This document shows positions 17,733 to 26,289 of a DNA stretch of 39,887 bases, piece after piece. The position numbers and the translations under genes are program-made. This stretch comes from an uncultured Flavobacteriales bacterium. Its GTDB lineage: Bacteria > Bacteroidota > Bacteroidia > Flavobacteriales_D > Crocinitomicaceae. The stretch is taken from NCBI GenBank assembly GCA_903945495.1, contig CAJAVU010000038.1, positions 1 through 39,887 of the forward strand, read 5' to 3'. The number at the start of each line of letters is the position of its first letter. Within the stretch, counting starts at the first letter, position 1. The notes beneath the pieces are model-generated. The model did no database searches, had not been told where the DNA came from, and saw only the letters and a list, made by a program, of their open reading frames with translations.

Positions 17733-18206
17733 ATGAGTGAAAAATTAGGCACTCGTACGGAAGATCGTTTGTTGGAAGCAAGACGTGAAAGTCTGCACCA
17801 ACTGAACGAATCGAGCATTCGACCTCACGGGAAATTGTGGGGAATGGATGTGTTTTCTTGGTTCAATCCTACGCCAAGTTTGATTGCAAACACCTTGCAT
17901 TCGTTTCCTTTTCCAGCAATTTGGATCGGAAATGGTGCTGTGATTGCAAAAGCCTTAGCTGAAGACGAATTGTTGCTGAATAATTTGTCTGCCGTAATTT
18001 CCTATGATTCTTCCATTTTTAATTTGGAGAATCACTGGTTGGATAAAATTAAAAATTGCGTTGGGACTCAATCTGTTGAAGAAGCTTTTCATTTTTTGAA
18101 AATGGTAAAAGCACCACAAACAATTTTAATGTTTACAGCAACAGGTGAAAACTGGGAAGATAACAAAAAAGAATTTGAAGATTTTTTAAAACTGGTTCAA
18201 GTCTAG
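17733..18206 (+). CDS. Small dcw-operon protein, probable relative of the MurD C-terminal domain
   Basis: 157 residues, between murD (9 bases upstream) and ftsW (directly abutting). No signal peptide, membrane segment or ATP-binding loop is seen. By eye, its last 97 residues align with the last 102 of MurD with few gaps: PAIWIGNG against PTVWIVGG, LSAVI against VKAII, SVEEAFHFLKM against AMEAVAYGYRL, QTILMF against ETVLLS, and KKEFEDFLKLV against GNQFKEAVRSL. The MurD residues DKG, DSKAT and SPACASFD are not kept, so it should not be a ligase. It may be a regulatory or scaffolding protein in the lipid II pathway born from a partial murD duplication. The gene is real by coding quality and operon position; the relationship to MurD is inferred. 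Confidence 0.85.
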   Translation: MSEKLGTRTEDRLLEARRESLHQLNESSIRPHGKLWGMDVFSWFNPTPSLIANTLHSFPFPAIWIGNGAVIAKALAEDELLLNNLSAVISYDSSIFNLENHWLDKIKNCVGTQSVEEAFHFLKMVKAPQTILMFTATGENWEDNKKEFEDFLKLVQV

Positions 18207-19391
18207 ATGAGAGAATACTTGAAATATTTAAAAGGTGACAGGGTGCTTTGGATCATCACGCTGATTATGCTTGCTTTTTCATTAGTGAGTGTATATAGCT
18301 TTGTTCCAATCCTTGTGAAAATTGAAGGAGGAAGTCCTTTCAAATACCTATTTAAACATTTCATTTATGTCTTAATTGGATTTGCTGCAATGTTCTGGAT
18401 TCATCGAAAAGATCCGAAATTCATTGCGCAATTGTCCAAATTCGGATTTTATCTAGGGATTGGATTAATGCTCTTTACGTTCTTCTTCGGAACAAATGTA
18501 AACGGTGCAGGGCGCTGGGTGAAAATTCCATTTGTTGGATTGACATTCCAGTCTTCAGATTTTGCCAAACTAGCTTTATTGATATATGTAGCTCGTTTGT
18601 TGGAAAAGAAAAAAGATAAATTGAATAGTTGGAAAGAAGGTTTTTGGCCTGTGATTTTTCCTGTTATTGTTATTTGTGGATTGATTGTTAAGGATAATTT
18701 CTCAACAGCCGCCATACTTTTCGCTATTAGTTTATCCGTGCTTTTCGTTGGACGAGTTCCTTTGATAAAGATATTTTTAACGATTGCCGGTGGAGTCGCA
18801 GCACTTGGTTTAGTGATTGCCTTGCACAAAGCGGCGCCGGATTTAAACATTCTTCCGCGTTATGAAACCTGGGAAAACAGGATTTTGAACAAAATGGAGA
18901 ATGACAACGATGTGCTAACAAATGCACAATCGATGAATGCCGAACTGGCCATTTTTAATGGTTCGTTTTTAGGACAAGGAGTAGGTGACGGGAAATTGAA
19001 AGAATACTTGCCAGAAGCCTATGCCGATTTCTATTATTCAAGTTTTGTCGAAGAATTTGGATTATTGTCGGCCGTGTTTTTAATGCTCTTGTATTTAATT
19101 ATGTTGTACCGAATTATCCGAATTGGCTTGAAATCCGATCGCTTATTTGAGACGTACGCCTGTTTAGGAATAGGAATTTTATTACTGAGTCAAGCTTCAG
19201 TGAACATGTTGGTTTGTACAGGAGTATTCCCGGTAACAGGACAAAATATGCCTTTGTTAGCTATGGGAGGTTCTGCCTTAATCATGACATGTGTGGCAAT
19301 GGGAATCGTTCAAAGTATTGCCTATTCGCAAGAAAAGAAAACGTCAAAAGAAACGAAAGAAGATTCGTTAAACTCATTAGTTGAAGAATGA
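18207..19391 (+). CDS. ftsW: Septal peptidoglycan glycosyltransferase FtsW
   Basis: 394 residues with about ten membrane helices, a SEDS-family protein. FtsW polymerises lipid II at the septum together with FtsI. Visible family features are GAGRWVKIPFVGLTFQSSDFAKL after the fourth helix, the large periplasmic loop with LPEAYADFYYSSFVEEFG, and FPVTGQNMPLLAMGGSALI near the end. It starts at the base after the stop of the small MurD-like gene and overlaps murG by 4 bases (ATGA), so translation is coupled. Confidence 0.96.
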   Translation: MREYLKYLKGDRVLWIITLIMLAFSLVSVYSFVPILVKIEGGSPFKYLFKHFIYVLIGFAAMFWIHRKDPKFIAQLSKFGFYLGIGLMLFTFFFGTNVNGAGRWVKIPFVGLTFQSSDFAKLALLIYVARLLEKKKDKLNSWKEGFWPVIFPVIVICGLIVKDNFSTAAILFAISLSVLFVGRVPLIKIFLTIAGGVAALGLVIALHKAAPDLNILPRYETWENRILNKMENDNDVLTNAQSMNAELAIFNGSFLGQGVGDGKLKEYLPEAYADFYYSSFVEEFGLLSAVFLMLLYLIMLYRIIRIGLKSDRLFETYACLGIGILLLSQASVNMLVCTGVFPVTGQNMPLLAMGGSALIMTCVAMGIVQSIAYSQEKKTSKETKEDSLNSLVEE

Positions 19392-20494
19392 AAATAGAAC
19401 GTGTAGTCATATCAGGTGGTGGAACAGGAGGACATATCTTTCCTGCGATTGCGATTGCTGATGAAATTAAAAAACGCAATCCTGAGGCAGCCATTTTATT
19501 TGTTGGTGCAATTGGGAAAATGGAAATGGAAAAAGTTCCTGCTGCGGGATACAAAATTGAAGGTTTGACAATCGCTGGTTTACAACGAAAATTGACCTTA
19601 TCGAATTTCTTGCTACCGTTTAAGATCATTAAAAGTATGCTGCGTGCGCGTCGCATCTTGAAAGATTTTAAACCGCAAGTTGTTGTTGGAGTTGGTGGTT
19701 ATGCGAGTGGTCCAACATTAAAAGCTGCAACAATGCTAGGGATACCAACATTGGTGCAAGAACAAAATTCATTTCCTGGAAAAACGAATAAATTATTGGC
19801 AAAAAACGTGAATTCACTTTGTACAGCTTACGAAGGTTTGGAACGTTTCTTTCCAAAAGAGAAAATTACCTTGACTGGAAATCCCGTTCGTTTCGAAATG
19901 GTGAATATCGCAGGAAAACGTGATGAAGCATTTGAGTATTATAAATTAGATCCAAACAAGAAAACAATTTTAGTAATTGGTGGAAGTTTAGGTGCGCGTA
20001 CCTTGAACCAAGCAATGATGCATCATTATTCGGATTTAAAAGAAGCGGGAGTTCAAGTGTTGTGGCAATCAGGTAAATTGTATTTCAATGACTTGAATGA
20101 GCAATTAAAAGGAAACGAATACGAAGGAATCAAATTGGTCCAATTCATCGATCGAATGGATTTAGCGTATGCAATGGCAGATGTAATTATTTCCCGTGCT
20201 GGTGCTATTTCAGTTTCTGAATTGTGCTTGATAAAAAAACCTGTGATTTTGGTGCCGAGTCCAAATGTTGCAGAAGATCATCAAACGAAAAATGCGATGG
20301 CATTGGTAGAAAAGTCTGCTGCTTTACTTGTAAAAGATGTTGAGGCAAAAGAAAACTTGATTCCTGCAGTTTTGGACTTGTTGAAGAATGAAGCGCAACA
20401 AGCAAAATTGTCCGATGAAATTGCAAAATTGGGTAAACCAAAAGCAACGGAATCAATCGTAGATGAATTAGAAAAGATTACAACTGCAAAATAA
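19388..20494 (+). CDS. murG: Lipid II synthase MurG
   Basis: 368 residues. It transfers GlcNAc from UDP-GlcNAc to lipid I on the cytoplasmic face of the membrane. The N-terminal glycine-rich loop ISGGGTGGHIFPAIAIADE and the second-domain motifs VIGGSLGARTLN, WQSGK, FIDRMDLAYAMADVIISRAGA (with the donor-binding region) and LVPSPNVAEDHQTKNA are all typical. GT-B fold, peripheral membrane protein. It starts inside the ftsW stop (4-base overlap). Confidence 0.97.
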   Translation: MKIERVVISGGGTGGHIFPAIAIADEIKKRNPEAAILFVGAIGKMEMEKVPAAGYKIEGLTIAGLQRKLTLSNFLLPFKIIKSMLRARRILKDFKPQVVVGVGGYASGPTLKAATMLGIPTLVQEQNSFPGKTNKLLAKNVNSLCTAYEGLERFFPKEKITLTGNPVRFEMVNIAGKRDEAFEYYKLDPNKKTILVIGGSLGARTLNQAMMHHYSDLKEAGVQVLWQSGKLYFNDLNEQLKGNEYEGIKLVQFIDRMDLAYAMADVIISRAGAISVSELCLIKKPVILVPSPNVAEDHQTKNAMALVEKSAALLVKDVEAKENLIPAVLDLLKNEAQQAKLSDEIAKLGKPKATESIVDELEKITTAK

Positions 20495-20508
20495 GCAGCA
20501 ATTATAGA

Positions 20509-21897
20509 ATGAAGGAAATGGAAAAGCTAGATTCAATTCAATTATCAACTTTTAATCGTGCCTATTTTATTGGTATTGGTGGAATTGGTATGTCTGCTCT
20601 AGCGCGCTATTTCAATGCAATTGGATGGGAAGTGGCAGGCTACGATAAAACGCCTTCTTCTTTAACTGATGATTTGAAAAATGAAGGAATTTCAATTCAC
20701 TTCGAAGATTTGGGGTCAACTGTTCCAAGTCAATTTAAAGAAAACGATAAAACCTTAGTTGTTTATACTCCAGCTATTCCAAAGGGAATGGGTGAATTGG
20801 TATTTTTCCAAGAACAAACGACTAATCTTTTCAAACGTTCTGAAGTCTTGGGATTGTTAACACGTCAATCATTGGGATTGGGTGTTGCAGGAACTCACGG
20901 AAAGACGACAACGAGTTCCATGTTGGCGCACATCTTGAACGAATCACATTTGAAATGCAACGCTTTTTTAGGTGGAATTGCAACGAATTTCTCCTCGAAT
21001 TTGGTATTGAATCCAACAAGCGAATACACGGTAATTGAAGCAGATGAATTTGATCGTTCCTTTTTGAAATTAACTCCTTTTGCCTCCATTATTACATCAA
21101 CAGATCCAGATCATTTGGACATTTATGGTGATGCATCTGTTTTCTTGGAAGGTTTTCAAAAATATGCTGCACTCATCAATCCGAAAGGTTGTTTGGTAAA
21201 GAAAGAAGGGTTGGATGTTGTTTCAGAAGCACCAACTATTTCGTATGCCATTGAATCCAAAACAGCGGATTATTCAGGAGACAATTTGCGCTTTGAGCAA
21301 GGGAAGTTTTTAATGGATGTTGTGACACCATCTGGAATGTTAAACTCTGTTGAATTAGGAATACCTGGAATTCACAATGCTGAAAATGCATTGGCGTGTA
21401 TTGCCTTGGCCCACTTTTTAGGATTAAGTGAAGAAGAAATTCGCTTCGGACTTCAATCGTTCCGAGGTGTAAAACGTCGTTTTGAATACAAAGTGCGCAC
21501 AGAGAAATTGGTCTACATTGACGATTATGCACATCATCCAACAGAGATTCATGCTTTGGTTTCATCCGTGCGCTTACTTTATCCAAATCAAAAAATTACT
21601 GGAATTTTCCAACCACATTTATTTTCGAGAACCCGCGATTTTTTTGACGGTTTTGCGCATGAACTTTCAGAATTAGATGAAGTGGTTCTATTGCCAATTT
21701 ATCCTGCTCGAGAAGAACCAATTCCTGGTGTTACGAGCGATGTGTTGTTGGATAAAATTACGTCAAAATCGAAACAATTACTTCCGGCATTGGATGCGTT
21801 GAACTACGTTTCAAACATTAATGAAGGAGTAGTATTAACGATTGGCGCTGGAGATATTGATCGAATTGTTGAACCACTTAAAAAAGCCTTGTCATGA
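20509..21897 (+). CDS. murC: UDP-MurNAc:L-alanine ligase MurC
   Basis: 462 residues. It joins L-alanine to UDP-MurNAc, the first amino-acid addition. FIGIGGIGMSALARYF is the UDP-binding segment, VAGTHGKTTTSSM the ATP loop, EADEFDRSFL and TSTDPDHLDIYGD the metal and carbamate region, and DDYAHHPTEI plus FQPHLFSRTRDF the C-terminal domain. Start ATG at 20509; a second ATG four codons later is equally possible. The end overlaps ftsQ by 4 bases. ddl, which often follows murC, is missing here, so D-Ala-D-Ala ligase must be encoded elsewhere. Confidence 0.97.
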   Translation: MKEMEKLDSIQLSTFNRAYFIGIGGIGMSALARYFNAIGWEVAGYDKTPSSLTDDLKNEGISIHFEDLGSTVPSQFKENDKTLVVYTPAIPKGMGELVFFQEQTTNLFKRSEVLGLLTRQSLGLGVAGTHGKTTTSSMLAHILNESHLKCNAFLGGIATNFSSNLVLNPTSEYTVIEADEFDRSFLKLTPFASIITSTDPDHLDIYGDASVFLEGFQKYAALINPKGCLVKKEGLDVVSEAPTISYAIESKTADYSGDNLRFEQGKFLMDVVTPSGMLNSVELGIPGIHNAENALACIALAHFLGLSEEEIRFGLQSFRGVKRRFEYKVRTEKLVYIDDYAHHPTEIHALVSSVRLLYPNQKITGIFQPHLFSRTRDFFDGFAHELSELDEVVLLPIYPAREEPIPGVTSDVLLDKITSKSKQLLPALDALNYVSNINEGVVLTIGAGDIDRIVEPLKKALS

Positions 21898-22718
21898 AAA
21901 AGTGGTTAAAACGAGGTTTGTGGATTGCTTTTGCAATTGCTGTGATTGTGTTAATGCAAATGACGCAATCTGCTCAGGCTGATACTGTTTTGGAAGAGCC
22001 AGATGTTCTTATTCATGTAAATGGTGAAAATGCCTTTTTAACAGAGGATGAATTGAAATTGCGCTTAAAAAGAAATGGATTTACGTTCAACGGGCAATCG
22101 CAAAAGGATTTAAAAGTTTCTGCAGTTGAGGATTACATTCGTAAGATGACCGAAGTCAAGGATGTAAAAGTATTTACGAAGCTTGGATCAAAATGGAAAA
22201 TTGAGGTTACAGTCCGTAAACCAATCGCTCGAATTTACAATAAATACGATGAAACTTTTTACTTGGATGAAGATGGTTTTGTGATGAATTCTTCTTCGTT
22301 GCATACGGCTCGAGTTGTGGTTGTTACGGGTTATATTAAGGACAGAATTTCCTCTGTTTCGGTACCAGAAATTATTAACAACGATACCTTGAAAAGTATT
22401 CGAAAATTAGATGATGTGTATCGTATTTCCAATTATGTTTGTAACGATCCACTAATGCAGTCTCTCATTGGCCAAATTCACTTGAAGAAAAACGGTGATT
22501 TTGTACTGATACCGCTGGTTGGAGGTCAAAAAATTATATTCGGTACGGCTACAACTGACGACGAAGTAAAAGAGAAGTTTAAGAAGCTGAAGATTTTTTA
22601 CGAGGAAGGAATTCCTTACGAAGGATGGGATAAGTACGAAGAAATAAGTTTGAAGTACGATAATCAGATCGTTTGTAAGACTGTTGAAGGCTATATTGAA
22701 GAAGAAAAAATTGAGTAA
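21894..22718 (+). CDS. ftsQ: FtsQ/DivIB-type divisome protein
   Basis: 274 residues. A short basic N-terminus (MKKWLKRG) and one membrane helix (about 9-24) are followed by a periplasmic part containing a POTRA-like domain (about 38-110, with VEDYIRKMTEVKDVKVFTKLGSKW) and the FtsQ beta domain (with RKPIARIYNKYDETFYLDEDG). FtsQ recruits and regulates FtsL/FtsB/FtsWI. Position between murC and ftsA supports the call; sequence conservation is weak, as usual for this family. Overlaps murC by 4 bases; ftsA begins one base after its stop. Confidence 0.88.
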   Translation: MKKWLKRGLWIAFAIAVIVLMQMTQSAQADTVLEEPDVLIHVNGENAFLTEDELKLRLKRNGFTFNGQSQKDLKVSAVEDYIRKMTEVKDVKVFTKLGSKWKIEVTVRKPIARIYNKYDETFYLDEDGFVMNSSSLHTARVVVVTGYIKDRISSVSVPEIINNDTLKSIRKLDDVYRISNYVCNDPLMQSLIGQIHLKKNGDFVLIPLVGGQKIIFGTATTDDEVKEKFKKLKIFYEEGIPYEGWDKYEEISLKYDNQIVCKTVEGYIEEEKIE

Positions 22719-22719
22719 T

Positions 22720-24003
22720 ATGTCAAAAATTATTGTTGGACTAGATATTGGAACTACTAAGATTGCTTGTTTCGTTGGTAAGAAAAACGAACACGGGAAA
22801 ATCGAGATTTTATCAATGGGAAAAAGCGAATCCCTTGGTGTTATGCGTGGTATGGTTTCGAATATCGAGAAAACGGTTCAATCAATTCGCGTAGCTGTTG
22901 ATGAAGCGCAAGAACGCGTTGAAGGTTCATTGACAATCGGTTCTGTAAATGTTGGTATCGCTGGTCAACACATTAAAAGTTTACAACACCGCGGAATTCA
23001 CACACGTGATCAAATCGATAATGAAATTTCACAAAAGGATATCGATGCCTTAGTTGAAGATATGTACAAATTGGTGATGCAACCAGGTGAAGAAATTATT
23101 ACCGTTCTTCCTCAGGAATACATCATTGATAACGAACAAGGAATTAAAGATCCAATCGGTATGTTGGGACGTCGTCTTGAGGCGAATTTCCACATTATTA
23201 CTGGACACGTTGGCGCTTTGTTAAACATCAACAAATGTGTGCAAAAAGCAGGATTGGAAGTGAAAGAAATTATTCTTGAGCCAATCGCTTCTGCTGATGC
23301 TGTTTTGTCAGATGAAGAAAAAGAGGCTGGTGTAGTATTGGTTGATATCGGTGGTGGTACGACAGACGTTGCGATTTTCCATGAAGGAATTATTCGTCAC
23401 ACTGCAGTTATTCCTTTCGGTGGAAATGTAATCACAGAAGACATCAAAGAAGGTTGCACAATCATGAAGCGTCAAGCTGAAATGTTGAAAACGAAATTCG
23501 GTTCTGCTTTGGCTTCTGAAAGTCAAGAAAATGAAATTGTTTGCATTCCAGGTTTGAGAGGTCGTGATCCAAAAGAAATTACAATCCGCAACTTAGCAAG
23601 CATCATTCAAGCGCGAATGGAAGAAATCATTGATTTGGTTCATTACGAAATCTTGAATTCTGGTTATAGCAAAAAATTAATTGGTGGAATCGTTGTAACA
23701 GGTGGTGGAGCTCAAATGAAACACATCACGCAATTGTTCGAGTACATCACTGGAATGGATACACGCATCGGTTACCCAACTGAGCACTTAGCAAATAATA
23801 ATCACATCGAAAACTTAACAAGTCCAATGTACTCAACAGGAATTGGATTGGTATTGAAAGGATTCGAAGCATTGGAAAAAAGCGGAGTTACAGTTGAAGC
23901 AGCAAGTGCAGGTTCTGTGAAAACACACTCTGAGAAAAACAGAGGTTCTTTCTTCGATACGATCGTTAAGAAAGGAAAAGACTGGTTCGCTGAAGAAGAA
24001 TAA
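22720..24003 (+). CDS. ftsA: Cell division protein FtsA
   Basis: 427 residues from ATG at 22720. FtsA is an actin-like ATPase that tethers FtsZ to the membrane. Phosphate-binding and nucleotide motifs are VGLDIGTTKIACFVG at the start, VLVDIGGGTTDVAIFHEG in the middle and IVVTGGGAQMKHI near the end; the 1C subdomain lies between. The C-terminal end has the amphipathic membrane-targeting stretch (IVKKGKDWFAEEE). An in-frame ATG 12 codons earlier lies inside ftsQ and is rejected because MSKIIVGLDIG fits the family start and falls one base after the ftsQ stop. Confidence 0.96.
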   Translation: MSKIIVGLDIGTTKIACFVGKKNEHGKIEILSMGKSESLGVMRGMVSNIEKTVQSIRVAVDEAQERVEGSLTIGSVNVGIAGQHIKSLQHRGIHTRDQIDNEISQKDIDALVEDMYKLVMQPGEEIITVLPQEYIIDNEQGIKDPIGMLGRRLEANFHIITGHVGALLNINKCVQKAGLEVKEIILEPIASADAVLSDEEKEAGVVLVDIGGGTTDVAIFHEGIIRHTAVIPFGGNVITEDIKEGCTIMKRQAEMLKTKFGSALASESQENEIVCIPGLRGRDPKEITIRNLASIIQARMEEIIDLVHYEILNSGYSKKLIGGIVVTGGGAQMKHITQLFEYITGMDTRIGYPTEHLANNNHIENLTSPMYSTGIGLVLKGFEALEKSGVTVEAASAGSVKTHSEKNRGSFFDTIVKKGKDWFAEEE

Positions 24004-24019
24004 GGAATAGAAAAGTAAC

Positions 24020-24070
24020 ATGGATTTAGCGAGAAGTGTTACAAAAGAAATAAAGAAACAACAACAATAA
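24020..24070 (+). other. Possible 16-codon ORF in the ftsA-ftsZ gap
   Basis: ATG at 24020 opens a short frame (MDLARSVTKEIKKQQQ) ending at 24070, 11 bases before the ftsZ ATG. It occupies most of the 78-base gap. It could be a small leader peptide tuning ftsZ translation, or chance. Nothing else supports it. Confidence 0.2.
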
Positions 24071-24081
24071 AAAGAGAGAAT

Positions 24082-25686
24082 ATGGAATTCGATTTGCCAA
24101 AAGACACATCTTCAATTATCAAGGTAATTGGTGTTGGTGGAGGTGGTAGCAACGCAGTTAACCACATGTACGGTCAGGGAATTATCGGTGTAGACTTTAT
24201 CGTTTGTAATACGGATCGTCAAGCATTGGATATTTCTCCAGTTCCTTATAAAATTCAATTAGGGCCATCTTTAACTGAAGGTCGTGGTGCTGGTGCAATT
24301 CCTGAAATTGGAATGAATGCAGCAATTGAAAACATTGAAGAAATTCGTGAATTGCTAGGGAAAAATACGAAAATGGTTTTCGTTACGGCAGGAATGGGTG
24401 GTGGTACTGGTACAGGTGCTGCTCCAGTTATTGCACAAGTAGCGAAAGAAATGGGTATTTTGACTGTTGGTATCGTTACAGTTCCTTTCAACTTTGAAGG
24501 ACGTAAAAGAAGACAACAAGCAGAAGAAGGAATGGATAAAATGCGCGAAAACGTTGATACTTTATTGGTGATCAACAATGAGCGTTTAAGAGAGATTACA
24601 GGTAATTTAACAATTGGAAATGCTTTTGCTCAAGCAGATGACGTTTTAACAACGGCTGCAAAAGGTATCGCTGAAGTAATTGCTGTTACAGGTGCAATCA
24701 ACGTGGATTTCAATGACGTGAGAACGGTAATGAAAGATAGCGGTGTTGCAATTATGGGTAGCGCAGCAGCTGAAGGTGATAACAGAGCAACATTAGCTGT
24801 TCAAGAAGCATTGAACTCACCATTGTTGAATGATAATGATATTAGCGGTGCACAGTACGTCTTGTTGAACATCACTTACGGTGATAAAGAAGTATTGATG
24901 GACGAAATCACTGAAATCACAGATTACATTCAAGAAGAAGCAGGTTCAACTGCAGATGTAATTTGGGGTCACGGTTACGATCCAACGTTGGGAGATAAAT
25001 TAAGTGTTACACTTATTGCAACTGGTTTTCAATCGCACCCAATCACGGGTTTTGAAAAAGCACCAGTGAAAACTGTACGTACGCTTGATGATGAGCCAAA
25101 AAATGAAATCGTTGCTCCTTTGGAGTCTCCAACACAAGTAAACACATTCAACAACGCAGTTGAAGTGAAAGCAGTTGTTGAGGAGCCTTTTTTGAAACCA
25201 GAAGCATTAAACGAAGTTAAAGTTGAAGCATCAAATTCATTTGTAGCCCCAACTCCAGAAAACGTTTTTAAAGCGGAAGTAGAAGAGCAAAAAACAATGA
25301 GTTTTGATTGGGAAGTTGCGAATGCAGCAAGCGAATCAAAATCTGTTGAACCGAAGAAAGAAGAAGTTGTTCGTTTCTTATTAGAAGACGACATGGAAGA
25401 CAAAGTGAGTTTAGATCACGTTGCTGCTAAAACGATTCTTTCTCCAGAAGAACAACAAAAAAGAACACAAGAGCGCTTGGCTAAAATTCAAGAGTACACA
25501 AACAAATTGAAAAAAGCGGAAGGTATTGCTGAATTCGAAAACGAACCAGCTTATATCAGAAGAAACATCAATTTGGATAACTCTAAACCAAGTTCTGAAG
25601 AATCTTATAGCCGTTTCGGAATTTCATCTGATGAAAATGGAACGACTTTGAGAAGTAATAATTTTTTACACGATAACGTAGACTAA
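24082..25686 (+). CDS. ftsZ: Cell division GTPase FtsZ
   Basis: 534 residues, longer than E. coli FtsZ (383). It polymerises into the Z-ring. The GTPase domain (about 1-320) has IKVIGVGGGGSNAVNHM, the tubulin signature GMGGGTGTGAAPVIAQVAK and NVDFNDVRTVM with the T7-loop. A long acidic, probably disordered linker (about 325-500) explains the extra length and is usual in Bacteroidota. The end LRSNNFLHDNVD is the conserved peptide by which FtsZ is expected to bind FtsA. It starts 78 bases after ftsA, the largest gap within the operon, which leaves room for separate control. Confidence 0.97.
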   Translation: MEFDLPKDTSSIIKVIGVGGGGSNAVNHMYGQGIIGVDFIVCNTDRQALDISPVPYKIQLGPSLTEGRGAGAIPEIGMNAAIENIEEIRELLGKNTKMVFVTAGMGGGTGTGAAPVIAQVAKEMGILTVGIVTVPFNFEGRKRRQQAEEGMDKMRENVDTLLVINNERLREITGNLTIGNAFAQADDVLTTAAKGIAEVIAVTGAINVDFNDVRTVMKDSGVAIMGSAAAEGDNRATLAVQEALNSPLLNDNDISGAQYVLLNITYGDKEVLMDEITEITDYIQEEAGSTADVIWGHGYDPTLGDKLSVTLIATGFQSHPITGFEKAPVKTVRTLDDEPKNEIVAPLESPTQVNTFNNAVEVKAVVEEPFLKPEALNEVKVEASNSFVAPTPENVFKAEVEEQKTMSFDWEVANAASESKSVEPKKEEVVRFLLEDDMEDKVSLDHVAAKTILSPEEQQKRTQERLAKIQEYTNKLKKAEGIAEFENEPAYIRRNINLDNSKPSSEESYSRFGISSDENGTTLRSNNFLHDNVD

Positions 25687-26132
25687 TGAGCTTCGCAGAA
25701 CAAATTAATACGGATATCAAAAACGCAATGCTTGCCAAAGACAAAGAGAAATTGGCGGTTTTGCGCGACATTAAATCAAAATTGTTGTTGGAAGCAACTT
25801 CTGGAAACGGTGAAGCATCAGATGAAACAGCAATCAAGATTTGTGTGAAATTGCATAAACAACGTATGGAAACATACGAAATTTATAAAACACAAGGTCG
25901 TGAGGATTTAGCGGCAGACGAATTGTTCCAAGCACAAGTTATTGAAGGATACCTTCCTAAAATGATGAGCGAGGATGAAGTAAGAGCAGAAGTTGTTGCT
26001 GCGATTGCTTCAACTGGTGCAGCTGGACCTCAAGACATGGGTAAAGTAATGGGTGTGTTGTCAGGAAAATTGGCTGGTAAAGCGGATGGAAAACTGATTG
26101 CAGCACTTGTGAAAGAAAACCTAGCTAAATAA
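25686..26132 (+). CDS. GatB/YqeY-domain protein
   Basis: 148 residues, the normal size for the YqeY family. The family shares a helical domain with the C-terminal tRNA-binding part of the amidotransferase subunit GatB; its exact job is unsettled, though a tRNA or aminoacyl-tRNA link is usually proposed. Typical features are KDKEKLAVLRDIKSKLLLEA, IKICVKLHKQRMETYEIYK and EGYLPKMMSEDEV, ending in GKADGKLIAALVKENL. Its ATG shares one base with the ftsZ stop, so it is translated with ftsZ, and it is the last gene of the operon. Confidence 0.93.
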   Translation: MSFAEQINTDIKNAMLAKDKEKLAVLRDIKSKLLLEATSGNGEASDETAIKICVKLHKQRMETYEIYKTQGREDLAADELFQAQVIEGYLPKMMSEDEVRAEVVAAIASTGAAGPQDMGKVMGVLSGKLAGKADGKLIAALVKENLAK

Positions 26133-26178
26133 GTTTCTATTCTCCCCCGATAAATTTTCGAATTTATCTTATTGTTGT

Positions 26179-26216
26179 AAAAACGCGTTCCACTACAGGG
26201 GAACGCGTTTTTTTCT
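26179..26216 (+). terminator. Strong terminator of the dcw operon
   Basis: AAAAACGCGTTCC (26179-26191) and GGAACGCGTTTTT (26200-26212) form a perfect 13-bp stem with an 8-base loop, and the T run continues beyond the stem. It lies 46 bases past the last dcw gene and would stop read-through into the mtn genes. Confidence 0.95.
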
Positions 26217-26220
26217 TTTC

Positions 26221-26275
26221 ATCAATCTTCTAACCTTCAACTTCTACCTTCTATCTCTAAATTTTAAATTCTAAA
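26221..26275 (+). repeat. Degenerate pyrimidine-rich CTTCTA-type repeats
   Basis: The stretch between the dcw terminator and mtnB is a string of imperfect units such as ATCTTCTAAC, CTTCAACTTCTAC, CTTCTATCTCTAA and TTTTAAATTCTAA. It is strand-asymmetric and non-coding. Low-complexity spacers like this occur between Flavobacteriales genes; no function is visible. Confidence 0.45.
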
Positions 26276-26277
26276 TG

Positions 26278-26285
26278 TATATTTG
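26278..26285 (+). promoter_or_regulatory. -7 element (TATATTTG) abutting the mtnB start codon
   Basis: Exact match to TAnnTTTG. Four bases (CACC) separate it from ATG at 26290, the same spacing as at the EamA gene and mtnC. It implies a leaderless mtnB transcript and rules out the ATG at 26275, which lies upstream of the element. Confidence 0.55.
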
Positions 26286-26289
26286 CACC

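Noticed and set aside
22684-22719. Upstream ATG for ftsA giving 12 extra residues
   Set aside because: It lies inside ftsQ, the added residues are a lysine-rich shadow, and MSKIIVGLDIG one base after the ftsQ stop matches the family start.
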